From Lentzea nigeriaca (GTDB taxonomy: Bacteria; Actinomycetota; Actinomycetes; Mycobacteriales; Pseudonocardiaceae): 64,000 nt of DNA. The notes beneath the pieces were generated by a model, which had not been told where the DNA came from, ran no database searches, and was given only the letters and a program-made list of their open reading frames with translations. Below are positions 16,653-25,617 of the stretch, piece by piece. Positions within the stretch are counted from its first letter, which is position 1; the number at the start of each line of letters is the position of its first letter. The stretch covers positions 248,001 to 312,000 of the forward strand of contig NZ_JAFBCX010000007.1 in the NCBI RefSeq assembly GCF_016907955.1, read 5' to 3'. A program made the position numbers and the translations under genes.

Positions 16653-17819
16653 TCAGTAGCCCTGGTAGCCGCCGCCGTGCGCCATCGCCTTGAGACCGGG
16701 GTGTCCCTCGAAGCCGCCGTAGCGCGAGAACGTGTACCGGACACCGGCGATGATGTTGTCGACCGGGTTCCAGATGTCGTCGTGGCCGGGCAGCTTGTGG
16801 GCGTTGAACGTCGAGTCGATGCACTGCATCAGACCCTTCGACGGGTGGCCCGCCTGGGCGTTCGAGTCCCAGAGGTTGATGGCGTGAGGGTTGCCGCTCG
16901 ACTCCTTCTCGATGATCTTCCAGATCTCGTCGATGTTGTCGTCGGTGACCGGGATGCCGTTGGCCTGCAGGATCTTGATGGCCTCGCGGATCCACTCCTC
17001 GACGTTGCCGGGAGGAGGGCTGCCCGAGGGCGGGCCGCCGCTGGGGCCGAGGCCGCCACCGCCGCCTCCACCACCACCTGATTCGCCGCCACCGCCACCT
17101 CCGCCGCCGCCACCGCCTTGGTGCTGGGAAGGTGCCGGTTGTTGTTGCTGCTGCTGTTGGGGTGGCGAGTCCGAAGAGGACGTTTTGGTGGACTCGTCGG
17201 GCGGCGGGGTCGGCGCCCACTCGATCGGCTTGCCGGGCGCGGGCGTGAACGACTGCGTGTTCGGGTCCTCAATGGACGAGAACTTCGGCGACAGCGAGCC
17301 GGGACGGCCCTTGAGGGTGCCCGCCGCGGCGTTCACGGCGTTCTCCGCCTGGGCGATGACGGGCTTCGCGTCGCTCGTGGCCTCCGCGCAGTAGCCGCGG
17401 ATGACACTGTCGACGTCCTCCTGCGGCTGGCCGTGCAGCTGCTGGCGTGCCTGCCGGGCCCGGCTCAGCAGGTTCTCGCAGATGCTCGTCATCGAGGTCT
17501 TGGCGGACTCCAACGCGTTCGCGGCCGCCTCCAGGTCGGCCGCGGCACCGTTGAGGGCGTCGGTCATCGAGGTGCCGCACTTCATGAGGTTGCCCATGTA
17601 GGCGACGAAGCCGTCCGCCGACTTGCCCTCCCAGGCGCCGTCGAGCTGGCTGACCGACCTCTGCAAGGCGTTCGTCTGGTCACCGCACTTGCCCGCCGCC
17701 TGCTTCCAGCGGTTCGCGATGTCGCGCACGGCCTGCGGTTGCGCGGTCTCGATCTTGTCAGCGAGCGCGGCCAGCTCGGCCCCGCCGGGCAGTGCCGCGA
17801 CCTCGTCCATCGCGCTCAC
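16653..17819 (-). CDS. WXG100-type protein fused to a lytic transglycosylase (SLT) domain
   Basis: 388 residues in three parts. The N-terminal helical hairpin has the WxG-type turn LDGAWEGKSADGF, the mark of type VII secretion substrates. It is followed by a Gln- then Gly/Pro-rich linker (about residues 195-275). The C-terminal SLT domain has the catalytic Glu306 in KESSGNPHAIN and the GLMQCIDSTF motif. The protein should be exported by an ESX system and cut peptidoglycan. It starts at GTG 17819, 1 nt after the WXG100-like gene's stop. It is the last gene of the cassette. Confidence 0.87.
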   Translation of the reverse strand: MSAMDEVAALPGGAELAALADKIETAQPQAVRDIANRWKQAAGKCGDQTNALQRSVSQLDGAWEGKSADGFVAYMGNLMKCGTSMTDALNGAAADLEAAANALESAKTSMTSICENLLSRARQARQQLHGQPQEDVDSVIRGYCAEATSDAKPVIAQAENAVNAAAGTLKGRPGSLSPKFSSIEDPNTQSFTPAPGKPIEWAPTPPPDESTKTSSSDSPPQQQQQQQPAPSQHQGGGGGGGGGGGESGGGGGGGGGLGPSGGPPSGSPPPGNVEEWIREAIKILQANGIPVTDDNIDEIWKIIEKESSGNPHAINLWDSNAQAGHPSKGLMQCIDSTFNAHKLPGHDDIWNPVDNIIAGVRYTFSRYGGFEGHPGLKAMAHGGGYQGY

Positions 17820-17820
17820 G

Positions 17821-18126
17821 TCACACCGCCCTCATCGCGTTCTTGTTGGCTTCCTCGGTGTCCGCGACGTTCGTCTGGATCGCGTCGAGCGCGGTCTCCA
17901 CCTTGCGCAGCACCTTCTCGGCAGCCTCGAACTCCTGGCTGCCCGCCTGGTCCATCGCGGTCACCGCGCCCGAGATCGCACCGGAAGCGCCGAGTTTCCC
18001 GAAAATGTCCGGATTGCCGTACTGATTGGAAAAGCCGTCGCCGATCGCACCGAATTGCCCGGCCTGACTGCTCACCGTCGTGCGGCACTGTTCCATGGCT
18101 TCGCTGTTGAACTTGGCCACAGCCAT
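17821..18126 (-). CDS. WXG100/EspC-like type VII secretion target
   Basis: 101 residues, small, helical and without a signal peptide: MAVAKFNSEAMEQCRTTVSS, a Gly/Ala-rich loop (IFGKLGASGAISG), then a second long helix (FEAAEKVLRKVETALDAIQ). Size, two-helix shape and position between EspG and the WXG-SLT gene indicate an ESX substrate, probably a partner of the latter. A canonical WxG turn is not evident. Confidence 0.75.
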   Translation of the reverse strand: MAVAKFNSEAMEQCRTTVSSQAGQFGAIGDGFSNQYGNPDIFGKLGASGAISGAVTAMDQAGSQEFEAAEKVLRKVETALDAIQTNVADTEEANKNAMRAV

Positions 18127-18224
18127 GCGCCTACCCCCTAAACGTGTCCCCGCCGACCTTAGAACGAATTGCTTCGCACGGCCGGGTGATTGTTAGGACG
18201 CAGGCGCCGGCTTTGCCGTTCCGC

Positions 18225-18962
18225 TCACACCTCTTGCAGAAGGTCCCACACGGCCCCCGCGAGCCGATGGTTGTCGACAGGCGTGATCGTGCACCACTGC
18301 CGCCCGTCACTGCTCGGCTTGAGCTGCCGCAGGTACCGCCCGTTGTGCGTGTCGTGGAACGAAACCACCCGCTTGGCCCGCCGCCCGTTGCGCTGCACAC
18401 CGAACTGCCCGCGGGTCGAGATGCCGTCGAGCATCCCGGCGAGCTCCTGCGCGTCACCGAGCCGCATCCCCTGCCGCTCCAACGTGGTGATCAACCGCTG
18501 CGCGTCCAGCCCGACGTCCTTGGCGGCCGTCACGAGCTCGTCGTAGGGCAGGCTGATCGACCGCCCGAACCCGGCGGGCATCTCCCCGGCCACCGACACC
18601 GCGGCCTCGGCCAGCGCCGTGCCACGAGCCTCGATCAACCACATCTCGTCCCGATCCTGCACGGCGAGGATCGCCTCGTCCCCGATGGCGGCAGCGAGCC
18701 CGCTGATCTGCCGATCGGCCCAGATCCACAGGTCGATCGAGGTGGTCGCGTTGGCCAGCAAGGCGAACCCGTCCGCCAGCTCGGGCACGACCCGGCCGTT
18801 CCCGGCCAGGCCGCGCGCCTCCAACGACTCCCAGGCCCGCTTCACCACCTCGGCCTTCTCGGTGTGGGTGATGGAGGGAATCCGCGTGTCCAGCGCGACG
18901 TGCGCGGCCGGGAGGCGCTGCGCCTCCCAGACCACGGCGAACTCCACTGTGGACAAAACCAC
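18225..18962 (-). CDS. ESX secretion-associated protein EspG family
   Basis: 245-residue cytosolic chaperone that, in mycobacteria, binds PPE proteins and delivers them to the ESX machine. It begins VVLSTVEFAVVWEAQRLPA. Family features are the LDLWIWADRQI-like strand (SIDLWIWADR), the MWLIEARGTALAEA segment and the C-terminal ITPVDNHRLAGAVWDLL. The GTG at 18962 follows the PPE stop by 22 bp; another GTG at 18947 is possible. The PPE gene directly upstream is its likely client. Confidence 0.85.
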   Translation of the reverse strand: MVLSTVEFAVVWEAQRLPAAHVALDTRIPSITHTEKAEVVKRAWESLEARGLAGNGRVVPELADGFALLANATTSIDLWIWADRQISGLAAAIGDEAILAVQDRDEMWLIEARGTALAEAAVSVAGEMPAGFGRSISLPYDELVTAAKDVGLDAQRLITTLERQGMRLGDAQELAGMLDGISTRGQFGVQRNGRRAKRVVSFHDTHNGRYLRQLKPSSDGRQWCTITPVDNHRLAGAVWDLLQEV

Positions 18963-18984
18963 AGAACCTGGTGAGCTCAAGGGA

Positions 18985-20256
18985 TTACTGGTCCTTCGGG
19001 TCTTCGCCGATGACGGACTGCACCACCATGCGTTCGTCGCCGAACACATCATCGGAGTCGACACCGTACTTGCGCACGTGCTCGCCGTCCTCCTCGCCCT
19101 CACCCTTGGCCGCACCGGCCGCGGGCGACATGAGCGACCCGGACCCCTTGCCGGCCGGCCCACCCTTGCCCGCCGCGGCCCCAGGACGGTTGCCCTCGGG
19201 ACCGACACCAGTGGCGCCACCGGGCGTCATCGTGCCGCCAGGGCCCTTGCCCGCCGCGCCAGGACCACCAGGCGCGCCAGGACCGCCCTTGCCCGCTCCG
19301 ATCGTGCTCGGCGCTCCCTTCGGGCCGGTGGGGGCGATGGGCGTCTTCGGTGCTTGGCTCGGGCCGCGGCCGCCGCCGACCACCTGGGCACCGCGTGCCG
19401 TGGTCGACGCACCTGCGAGGCCCGTCGCCGCCGCGCCTGCCGCGGCGATGCCTACGGGCAGGGTGCTGGGGAACGGCTTCGGCAGGCCCGTGCCGGCTGC
19501 GATCGGGTTGGGGGTGCCCGGACCGGGAAGGATGCCCGTCGAGTTGCCGGGGATGCTGGGGGTCGGGCCGACCGGGACGCCTGGCGAGCCTGGGGTACCT
19601 GGGGTGCCGGTGAATGCCGGGCCGCCGGGGATGGTCGGGGTGCCGGCGTGGGGCGGGCTCACGGGAGGTCCGACGGGCGTGGTGACCGCACCGCTCGTGA
19701 CCACGATGTCCGGCGCCTTGTCGGGAGCGCGGAAGCCGTCCAACGAGCCCTGGCTGTTGCGCACGTAGCCGTTCAGGCTGTCGATGGCCTGCTGCCGGGC
19801 GCGGTTCGTGGCCTCGACCTCGGCGGCGTGGTCGGTCTCGATGCCGATGAGGCTCGCGCCCTTGTCGACCCAGTTCTTCTCGGAGTCGCGGCGCAGGTCC
19901 TGCTCGGGAGGCGTGCTGTAGCGGGCGGTGCTGGTGCTCTCACCCTGCCGAGCCATCGCATCCGAGTTCTGCACCGTGGTCTGGTTCGCGTTGCTGAGAC
20001 CTTCAGCCGTGACCGACGTCTTCTCCTGGGCCTGGTCGCCGGCGGCGCCCTGCCAGTCGATGCCGAGTGCCTTCAGCTGGGTGCGCAACTCCTCGTCGAC
20101 CCGCTCGAGACTGTTCGACAGGTTACGCAACGCGTTGGAGGCCTCGGCGAACTTGTGGGCGAGCTGACCGCTGTTGAGCTGCTTGACCTCAGCCGCCAAC
20201 TCCTCGTTGGACCAACCGGGAAAGTTCCAGTCGTTCAGGTCCTGATACCCCGACAT
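18985..20256 (-). CDS. PPE-domain-like type VII secretion substrate with Gly/Pro-rich C-terminal region
   Basis: 423 residues. The N-terminal 170 or so are helical, with a PPE/WXG-like hairpin (LGIDWQGAAGDQAQEKTS). The middle is a long Pro/Gly/Thr/Ala-rich stretch (about 190-380). The end is acidic, with YGVDSDDVFGDERMVV and VIGEDP, a tail I associate with PPE-like proteins of Pseudonocardiales. It precedes its probable chaperone EspG. Likely secreted or exposed on the surface; role unknown. Confidence 0.83.
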   Translation of the reverse strand: MSGYQDLNDWNFPGWSNEELAAEVKQLNSGQLAHKFAEASNALRNLSNSLERVDEELRTQLKALGIDWQGAAGDQAQEKTSVTAEGLSNANQTTVQNSDAMARQGESTSTARYSTPPEQDLRRDSEKNWVDKGASLIGIETDHAAEVEATNRARQQAIDSLNGYVRNSQGSLDGFRAPDKAPDIVVTSGAVTTPVGPPVSPPHAGTPTIPGGPAFTGTPGTPGSPGVPVGPTPSIPGNSTGILPGPGTPNPIAAGTGLPKPFPSTLPVGIAAAGAAATGLAGASTTARGAQVVGGGRGPSQAPKTPIAPTGPKGAPSTIGAGKGGPGAPGGPGAAGKGPGGTMTPGGATGVGPEGNRPGAAAGKGGPAGKGSGSLMSPAAGAAKGEGEEDGEHVRKYGVDSDDVFGDERMVVQSVIGEDPKDQ

Positions 20257-20265
20257 GTCTCCCCC

Positions 20266-20853
20266 TCACTTCCGCGTCTTTAGAGTCTCGAGCGCAAGAG
20301 CAGCGGCCGCTTTCGCGTTGGCGCACATCTGCTGCTGCGACTCGTCCTTCTTCACGCGAGGCTTGTAGCTCACGTACAGCTGCTGACTTTCCGCGACATC
20401 GACAGCAACCGCGCAGTCAACCTTCTCGACGCCGGTGAAAGTGATTTCAGCCGCGCCGTACCCGGACACGTCGACCAACTTGGCCGTCACGTTTCCGGTA
20501 CCGTCGAGCCAGTATTTGATTCCCTTGTTCGTCGCCGGGAGAACGATGTAGCTGTAGCTGTTCCCGTTTTCGTAGAAGCAGCCGGCCTGCTTCTTGTCGT
20601 CGACCGAGTCAAACTGGTCCGGGACAGTCGTGGCGACCTTGATCTCAGACATCTGACTCTCGGTGAGCAGCTTGCAGGCATCGACACCGTCGAGCTTCAG
20701 CTCCGCTGGGCGCTTGGGAAGATCTCCCGATGACTCCGAACTCGAAATAGGAGACCCCGTAGGGGTGGGCTTGCCAGGCACGTCACTACCGCACGCCGAA
20801 AGAGCGACCAGCAAAACTGCTGCCGAAGCGAAGGCGATCCGATTCCTGCTCAC
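20266..20853 (-). CDS. DUF3558 family lipoprotein
   Basis: 195 residues. It has a lipoprotein signal with lipobox LSAC (VALSACGSD), a Ser/Pro spacer, and a DUF3558-like domain: DACKLLTESQM, GCFYENGNSY, and a conserved late Cys pair (KVDCAVAVDV, QQMCANAKAAA). The start GTG 20853 overlaps the preceding gene's stop, so they are coupled. DUF3558 lipoproteins often sit in ESX clusters of this order. Their function is unknown. Confidence 0.85.
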   Translation of the reverse strand: MSRNRIAFASAAVLLVALSACGSDVPGKPTPTGSPISSSESSGDLPKRPAELKLDGVDACKLLTESQMSEIKVATTVPDQFDSVDDKKQAGCFYENGNSYSYIVLPATNKGIKYWLDGTGNVTAKLVDVSGYGAAEITFTGVEKVDCAVAVDVAESQQLYVSYKPRVKKDESQQQMCANAKAAAALALETLKTRK

Positions 20854-21308
20854 TTCTGCTTTCCGAACGTCGTAGTGATCTCTTCTTCTGTGAAGCCGTA
20901 CTGCTTGGCCGCCTCGCGCAATTGCGTCGCCAAAGCGTCCAGGCTTGCCACATAGCTGTCGACCCGCCCGGCGTACGTGTCCTTGCCACCAACCAGGCGG
21001 CTGTTCCAAGCAGCGGCGATGTCGGCGCCGACCTTGCCTTCGGCACGCGCGTCAGCCTTGATTTTCAGGTCTTCGGTCGCGTGCTCCAGCGCACGGCTCA
21101 GCACACTGGCCTGATCCTGGATGATCTTGCCGGCCTTGAGGATGTTGTCCTTGTTGACCTCGAACTTCTGAGTCGACGGCGCAGAAGTGAGTCTGTCCAT
21201 GAACGATGAAGCGGCCTTGAACGTGGCCACCGCACCAGCTACCGCGCCACCAGCCAGTCCCGCAGCGGCACCGAGAACGGCATCCGCCCCCGCGTTCTCC
21301 TGTGTCAC
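20850..21308 (-). CDS. Helical WXG-like protein at head of ESX cassette
   Basis: 152 residues. A Gly/Ala-rich hydrophobic N-terminus (AVLGAAAGLAGGAVAGAVATF) is followed by two long helices around IAAAWNSRLVGGKDTYAGRV. The pattern AAWN-(x)-YAGRVDSYVASLDALA resembles WXG100-type hairpins seen upstream of DUF3558/PPE genes. It is the first gene of a six-gene run to 16653, starting with GTG. It is probably a secreted or membrane-associated partner; the assignment is by shape and context. Confidence 0.65.
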   Translation of the reverse strand: MTQENAGADAVLGAAAGLAGGAVAGAVATFKAASSFMDRLTSAPSTQKFEVNKDNILKAGKIIQDQASVLSRALEHATEDLKIKADARAEGKVGADIAAAWNSRLVGGKDTYAGRVDSYVASLDALATQLREAAKQYGFTEEEITTTFGKQK

Positions 21309-21623
21309 GACGTTCTACCCCCGTACGGTTGGTAACGGTTCGGTCCCGCTTCGCAGGCTACCAACGCCCGCGTAAGACGTACCTGTGGTTGGACGAAGAC
21401 CACCCCTGGTTCGTTCCACGTCACTCTGAGTTCCGTTTTCGCTGGCAGCAAGTGGCGATCGTCGAACGTCCGCGACGTCTTCAGCGCGCACAGGTGCGGC
21501 TCACCGCGAACGGTGACCGGGCGCCCAAGGAGCCGAGGCGGACGGCGGACGAGGTTCGCAAGGCGATCGGATAGGGCACAGGAAGTCGGGTAAGACACCT
21601 CGAGCACCCATAGCGTTGGGAAC
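21309..21623. promoter_or_regulatory. Divergent intergenic region between ESX cassette and AraC gene
   Basis: 315 bp between the ESX cassette (leftward) and an AraC-type regulator (rightward). It should hold both promoters. The third-position GC of the one open frame across it is much lower than in surrounding genes, so I do not call a gene. Imperfect direct repeats of CGGTTNGGT type occur around 21325-21345. Confidence 0.4.
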
Positions 21624-22472
21624 GTGTTGGAGCGACTCAACCAGGCCATGGCCCGCATCGAGGACGACCTCGCCACAGAGGTCGACGTCAGGCAGCTCGC
21701 GCGGATCGCGGGCACCAGCGAGTACCACCTGCGCCGGTTGTTCAGTGCGCTCGCCGGGATTCCGTTGAGCGAGTACGTGCGGCGCAGGCGGCTCACGAAG
21801 GCCGCGAGTGAGGTACTCAGTGGACAGGAGTCGTTGTTGGACATCGCCGTCAGGTGGGGTTACGGGTCCAACGAGGCCTTTGCGCGGGCGTTCAAGGCCA
21901 TGCACGGGATCGGGCCGCAGGAGGCCCGGGTCGGCAGGAAGTCGTTGCAGTCGCAGCAGATTCTCAGGTTCAAGCTGATGGTCGAGGGGAGTACGAGCAT
22001 GGAGTACCGCATCGTCGAGAAGGACGCGTTCCGAGTTGTCGGGCGGGGGACGAAGGTGCCGTTGGTGCACCTTGGGATGAACCCCGCGATCGTGGAGTTC
22101 GTCAAGGGCATCGGGATGCCGGCGCTGGAGCGGCTGAAACAGCTCGCCGACGGGGAGCCGGACGGGCTGGTCGCGCTCACCGGCAACCAGGAGGGCAACG
22201 AGGAGGGGGATCAGCTCGACTACTTCCACGGCGTCGTGACCAGCAAGGAGGCGCCGGCGGACATGGAGGTGATCACCGTGCCGAAGGGCACGTGGGCGGT
22301 GTTCAGCGCCGAAGGGCCCTACCCCGAGACGATTCAGCACATGTGGCGGGACGTGTACACGCAGTGGTTCCCGTCCAACAGCTACCGGAGTGTTGAGGGG
22401 CCGTCGATGTTGCGCGCGCGGATCGACGGGGACACGGCCGCGGCCGAGTTGTGGGTTCCCGTCACCAGCTGA
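21624..22472 (+). CDS. AraC family regulator with GyrI-like effector-binding domain
   Basis: 282 residues. The first 100 carry two HTH motifs (VRQLARIAGTSEYHLRRLF and LLDIAVRWGYGSNEAFARAF), as in AraC proteins with the DNA-binding part at the N-terminus. The rest, from MEYRIVEKDAFRVVGRGTK, is a GyrI/BacR-type small-molecule-binding domain ending LWVPV. Regulators of this build sense drugs or metabolites. The start is GTG 21624. The 3' end overlaps the convergent ADP-ribosylglycohydrolase gene by 11 bp. Confidence 0.92.
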   Translation: MLERLNQAMARIEDDLATEVDVRQLARIAGTSEYHLRRLFSALAGIPLSEYVRRRRLTKAASEVLSGQESLLDIAVRWGYGSNEAFARAFKAMHGIGPQEARVGRKSLQSQQILRFKLMVEGSTSMEYRIVEKDAFRVVGRGTKVPLVHLGMNPAIVEFVKGIGMPALERLKQLADGEPDGLVALTGNQEGNEEGDQLDYFHGVVTSKEAPADMEVITVPKGTWAVFSAEGPYPETIQHMWRDVYTQWFPSNSYRSVEGPSMLRARIDGDTAAAELWVPVTS

Positions 22473-23370
22473 GGGACAGGCGTTCGATCACGTCTCGCAG
22501 TTCCAGCACGGAAAGCCACGAGTCGGGGATCACGGCAACGCCGTCGCGGGCGCCCAGGATGTTGCCGCAGATCGAACCCGTCGAGTCGCTGTCGCCAGAG
22601 TGATTGACGGCGATGCGGACGGCGGTCGGGAAGTCGGGCGCCACCAGGGCCGCGTGCAGGCCGATGGCCAGGGCCTCTTCGCCCACCCAGCCGCCGCCCA
22701 GTTCGGATTCGATCTCTTCCGGGGTCAGCGGGCCGAGGCCTACCACCTTGTCCAGCAACGTGGTCTGTTCCTCGTGGCCTTCCCAGCGGACCAGTTCCGC
22801 GCGGGCCACGGCGATCGCCGACGGCAGGTCGGTGCCGCCCAGCAACGCCTGCACGATCACCGCCAGGACGCCTGCCGACAGGTAGCCGCTCGGGTGGTGG
22901 TGGGTCAGTCGCGCCGTCTCCGCCGCCAACGTGAACACCTCGCGCACGTCGCGGGACCACACGGCGACGGGGGCGGCGCGCATCACGCCGCCGCAGCCCT
23001 TCGAGTTGTTCTTCTCGTTGTGCTTCAAGGCGTTGATGCACGTGTGGCCCGGCGCCCGCCGCGAGTGCAGACGCTGGTCCGCCATCAACCAGCCGTCGGA
23101 AGCAACCAGAGGGCCGCCCTGCGTGTGCAGCCAACGGCCGTAGGCCGCGCGCACGGCCAGCACCGGGTTGATGCCGTGCTGCCGCGCGAGCAGCAGACCC
23201 TCCAAAGTGAACAGAACCATCTGGGTGTCGTCGGTGATCTCCAGCTGAGGCAGGTCGACGACACCGTCAGGGCCGTACTGACGGCGGATCACGTCGATCG
23301 ACGAGAACTCGATCGGCGCGCCCAGGCCGTCACCGACGGCCCCGCCGAGAACACAGCCGAGCAGGCTCAC
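22462..23370 (-). CDS. ADP-ribosylglycohydrolase (DraG) family protein
   Basis: 302 residues, all-helical Mg-dependent hydrolase that removes ADP-ribose from proteins or small targets. The N-terminal GCVLGGAVGDGLGAP, ITDDTQMVLFT and C-terminal NHSGDSDSTGSICGN motifs, which hold the metal-binding Asp residues, are all intact. Its start overlaps the purD stop by 4 bp, a coupling that suggests shared expression with purine synthesis. The target is unknown. Confidence 0.92.
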   Translation of the reverse strand: MSLLGCVLGGAVGDGLGAPIEFSSIDVIRRQYGPDGVVDLPQLEITDDTQMVLFTLEGLLLARQHGINPVLAVRAAYGRWLHTQGGPLVASDGWLMADQRLHSRRAPGHTCINALKHNEKNNSKGCGGVMRAAPVAVWSRDVREVFTLAAETARLTHHHPSGYLSAGVLAVIVQALLGGTDLPSAIAVARAELVRWEGHEEQTTLLDKVVGLGPLTPEEIESELGGGWVGEEALAIGLHAALVAPDFPTAVRIAVNHSGDSDSTGSICGNILGARDGVAVIPDSWLSVLELRDVIERLSLSW

Positions 23371-24623
23371 GGCACCGAGATCTTGCCGTCGACCGCCTTC
23401 AGGGCGATGTCCGAACGGTGGTGCGAGCCGGTGAGGTGGATGTCCGCGATCTTCTTGTAGGCGCGCTCACGGGCCTTCGACAGCGACTTGCCGGTGCCCA
23501 CGACCGACAGCACGCGGCCGCCCGCCGACACCACGGCACCGTCCTCGCGGCGGCGCGTGCCGGCGTGCAGCACGCCCTCGGCGTCGGAGCCGGTGATCAC
23601 GTCACCCGTGCGCGGGTGGCCGGGGTAGCCCTCCGCGGCCACGACCACGGTCACCGCGTAGCCGTTCTCCCACTCCAGAGCGGGCAGCTCGGCCAGTTTT
23701 CCGGTGGCCGCGGCCAGGAACAACGAAGAGAGCGGCGACTTCAGCAGCGCGAGCACCGACTGGGTCTCCGGGTCGCCGAAGCGGCAGTTGAACTCGATCA
23801 CCTGCACGCCGGACGACGTCAGCGCCAGGCCCGCGTACAGCAGACCGACGAACGGCGTCTCGCGCGCCCGCAGCTCGTCGACCACGGGCTGCACGCACCG
23901 CGAGACGATCTCTTCGACCAGCCCGGAAGGCGCCCACGGCAGCGGAGCGTAAGCACCCATGCCGCCTGTGTTTGGACCGTGGTCTCCGTCACCCACGCGC
24001 TTGAAGTCCTGCGCGGGGATCAGCGGCACGACGGAGACACCGTCGGTGACGCAGAACAGCGACACCTCGGGACCGTCCAGGAAGGACTCCAGCAGCACCG
24101 GGTGCCCGCCGTCGAGCAACGTCATAGCGTGCGCCCGAGCGGCAGCCAGGTCGGAGGTCACGACGACGCCCTTGCCGGCGGCCAGGCCGTCGTCCTTCAC
24201 GACCCACGTCGGCCCGAAGCGCCCGAGAGCCGCGTCCAGGCGGGCCGGGTTGTCCACGACCTCGCTGTGCGCGGTCGGCACGCCCGCCGCGTTCATGACG
24301 TCCTTCGCGAACGCCTTGGAGCCCTCGATGCGGGCAGCCGCACGGGACGGCCCGAAACAGGGGATTCCCGCAGCTCGGACGGCGTCAGCGGCCCCGACCA
24401 CCAGGGGTTGTTCGGGGCCGATGACGACGAGGTCGGCCTTCCACTCCTTCGCGAGGGTGGCGACCGCCGAAGCGTCTGCGACGTCCACGCCGTAGATCTC
24501 GGCGTGTCCCGCGATGCCTGCGTTGCCAGGCGCGCACGCCAAAGCAGTCAGTTGCGGGTCGCGTGACAACGCGAGGACAAGGGCATGCTCACGGGCTCCA
24601 GACCCGATGACCAGGACGCGCAC
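23367..24623 (-). CDS. purD: Phosphoribosylamine-glycine ligase (GAR synthetase)
   Basis: 418-residue ATP-grasp enzyme for the second step of purine synthesis. It starts MRVLVIGSGAREHAL. The substrate motif GPEQPLVVGAADAVR, the ATP-grasp DGLAAGKGVVV, NTGGMGAYAPLP and the metal-binding VIEFNCRFGDPETQ are present. Length is normal. It is followed, with 4-bp overlap, by the DraG-family gene and preceded by the TAXI binding-protein gene 16 bp upstream. Confidence 0.97.
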   Translation of the reverse strand: MRVLVIGSGAREHALVLALSRDPQLTALACAPGNAGIAGHAEIYGVDVADASAVATLAKEWKADLVVIGPEQPLVVGAADAVRAAGIPCFGPSRAAARIEGSKAFAKDVMNAAGVPTAHSEVVDNPARLDAALGRFGPTWVVKDDGLAAGKGVVVTSDLAAARAHAMTLLDGGHPVLLESFLDGPEVSLFCVTDGVSVVPLIPAQDFKRVGDGDHGPNTGGMGAYAPLPWAPSGLVEEIVSRCVQPVVDELRARETPFVGLLYAGLALTSSGVQVIEFNCRFGDPETQSVLALLKSPLSSLFLAAATGKLAELPALEWENGYAVTVVVAAEGYPGHPRTGDVITGSDAEGVLHAGTRRREDGAVVSAGGRVLSVVGTGKSLSKARERAYKKIADIHLTGSHHRSDIALKAVDGKISVP

Positions 24624-24639
24624 GATGCCCCAGCGTAGT

Positions 24640-25617
24640 TCAGCCGAGCGCCTGCTTCGCTCCAGGGTGCAGCGGGACGGGGTCGGACGCCGCGGCCTTG
24701 TCGCGGGAGATGTCCTTCACGGCCGGGTGCACCTTCTCCAGGTCAGCCTTCTTGTCGAAGATCAGCTTGGTCACGGCGCACGCGTTGTTGGCCGCGAAGT
24801 CCTCGCGCACGAGCAGCAGGTTCGGTACGACGATCGTCCTGACCTCGGAGGCTCCGTACGTCGCAGCCGGGATCGTCCCCGTGTCGTACACCGGGCTGAT
24901 CTTCTTCATCTCCGGCAGCAGCGGAGTGATGTCGACGAACTTCACCCGGTCCTTCATCGACGTCGTGATGTCGGTGATCTGCGGGGTCGGCAGGCCGCCC
25001 GACCAGATGAGGCCGTCGATGCTGCCGTCCTTCATCCCGTCCGCGGTCTTGGTCAGGTCCAACCGCTGGGCAGACACATCACTGTCGATGTTGAGCCCCG
25101 CCGACTTCAGCAACCGGCCGGCGATCACCTCGGTGCCGGACTTCGGCGAGCCGGTCGAGATCCGCTTGCCCTTCATGTCCGCGATCGAGTTGATCCCGGA
25201 GTCCGCGCGGACGAGAACCTGCGTGTAGTTCGGGTAGATCCGCGACAGCGCCGCGATCTTCTCCTTCTTGCCGTTGAACGCCCCGGTGCCGTTCACCGCG
25301 TCCGCCGCCGTGTCGGCGAGGGAGAACGCGATGTCGTACGTGCCGCCGACGAGCTGCTGGATGTTCTGCACGGACGCACCGGTCTCGGCGGCGGACGCCT
25401 TCAGCTTCGTGTTGTCGGAGATCAGCTTGGCGAGGCCGCCACCGACCACGAAGTAGACGCCACCGGAGTTGCCGGTCGCGATGGTGATCCGGCCGTCGGA
25501 CGCCTCACACGACGCGCCACCACCCGACGCGTCCGGCGTCGTGGGCGTGCGCTTGCCGCCACACCCGGAAACCACGAGCGCCAAAGCGATCGCGCCGATC
25601 GCGTACCTACGCAGCAT
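24640..25617 (-). CDS. TAXI-type TRAP transporter substrate-binding lipoprotein
   Basis: 325 residues. The lipoprotein signal has the lipobox VSGC (ALVVSGCGGKR). The TAXI/SBP domain shows ITIATGNSGGVYFVVGGGLA, NIQQLVGGTYDIAFSLADTA and KGKRISTGSPKSGTEV. It binds the substrate outside the membrane for the fused permease encoded just upstream (11-bp overlap). ATG 25617 starts the signal peptide; GGGAGGG lies 6 nt upstream. Known TAXI substrates include glutamate and C4-dicarboxylates; here it is unknown. Confidence 0.92.
   Translation of the reverse strand: MLRRYAIGAIALALVVSGCGGKRTPTTPDASGGGASCEASDGRITIATGNSGGVYFVVGGGLAKLISDNTKLKASAAETGASVQNIQQLVGGTYDIAFSLADTAADAVNGTGAFNGKKEKIAALSRIYPNYTQVLVRADSGINSIADMKGKRISTGSPKSGTEVIAGRLLKSAGLNIDSDVSAQRLDLTKTADGMKDGSIDGLIWSGGLPTPQITDITTSMKDRVKFVDITPLLPEMKKISPVYDTGTIPAATYGASEVRTIVVPNLLLVREDFAANNACAVTKLIFDKKADLEKVHPAVKDISRDKAAASDPVPLHPGAKQALG

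Noticed and set aside
21302..21574. 90-codon plus-strand frame between the ESX cassette and the AraC gene
   Set aside because: Third-position GC is far lower than in true genes here, it overlaps the start of a divergent gene, and no homologous pattern was seen.
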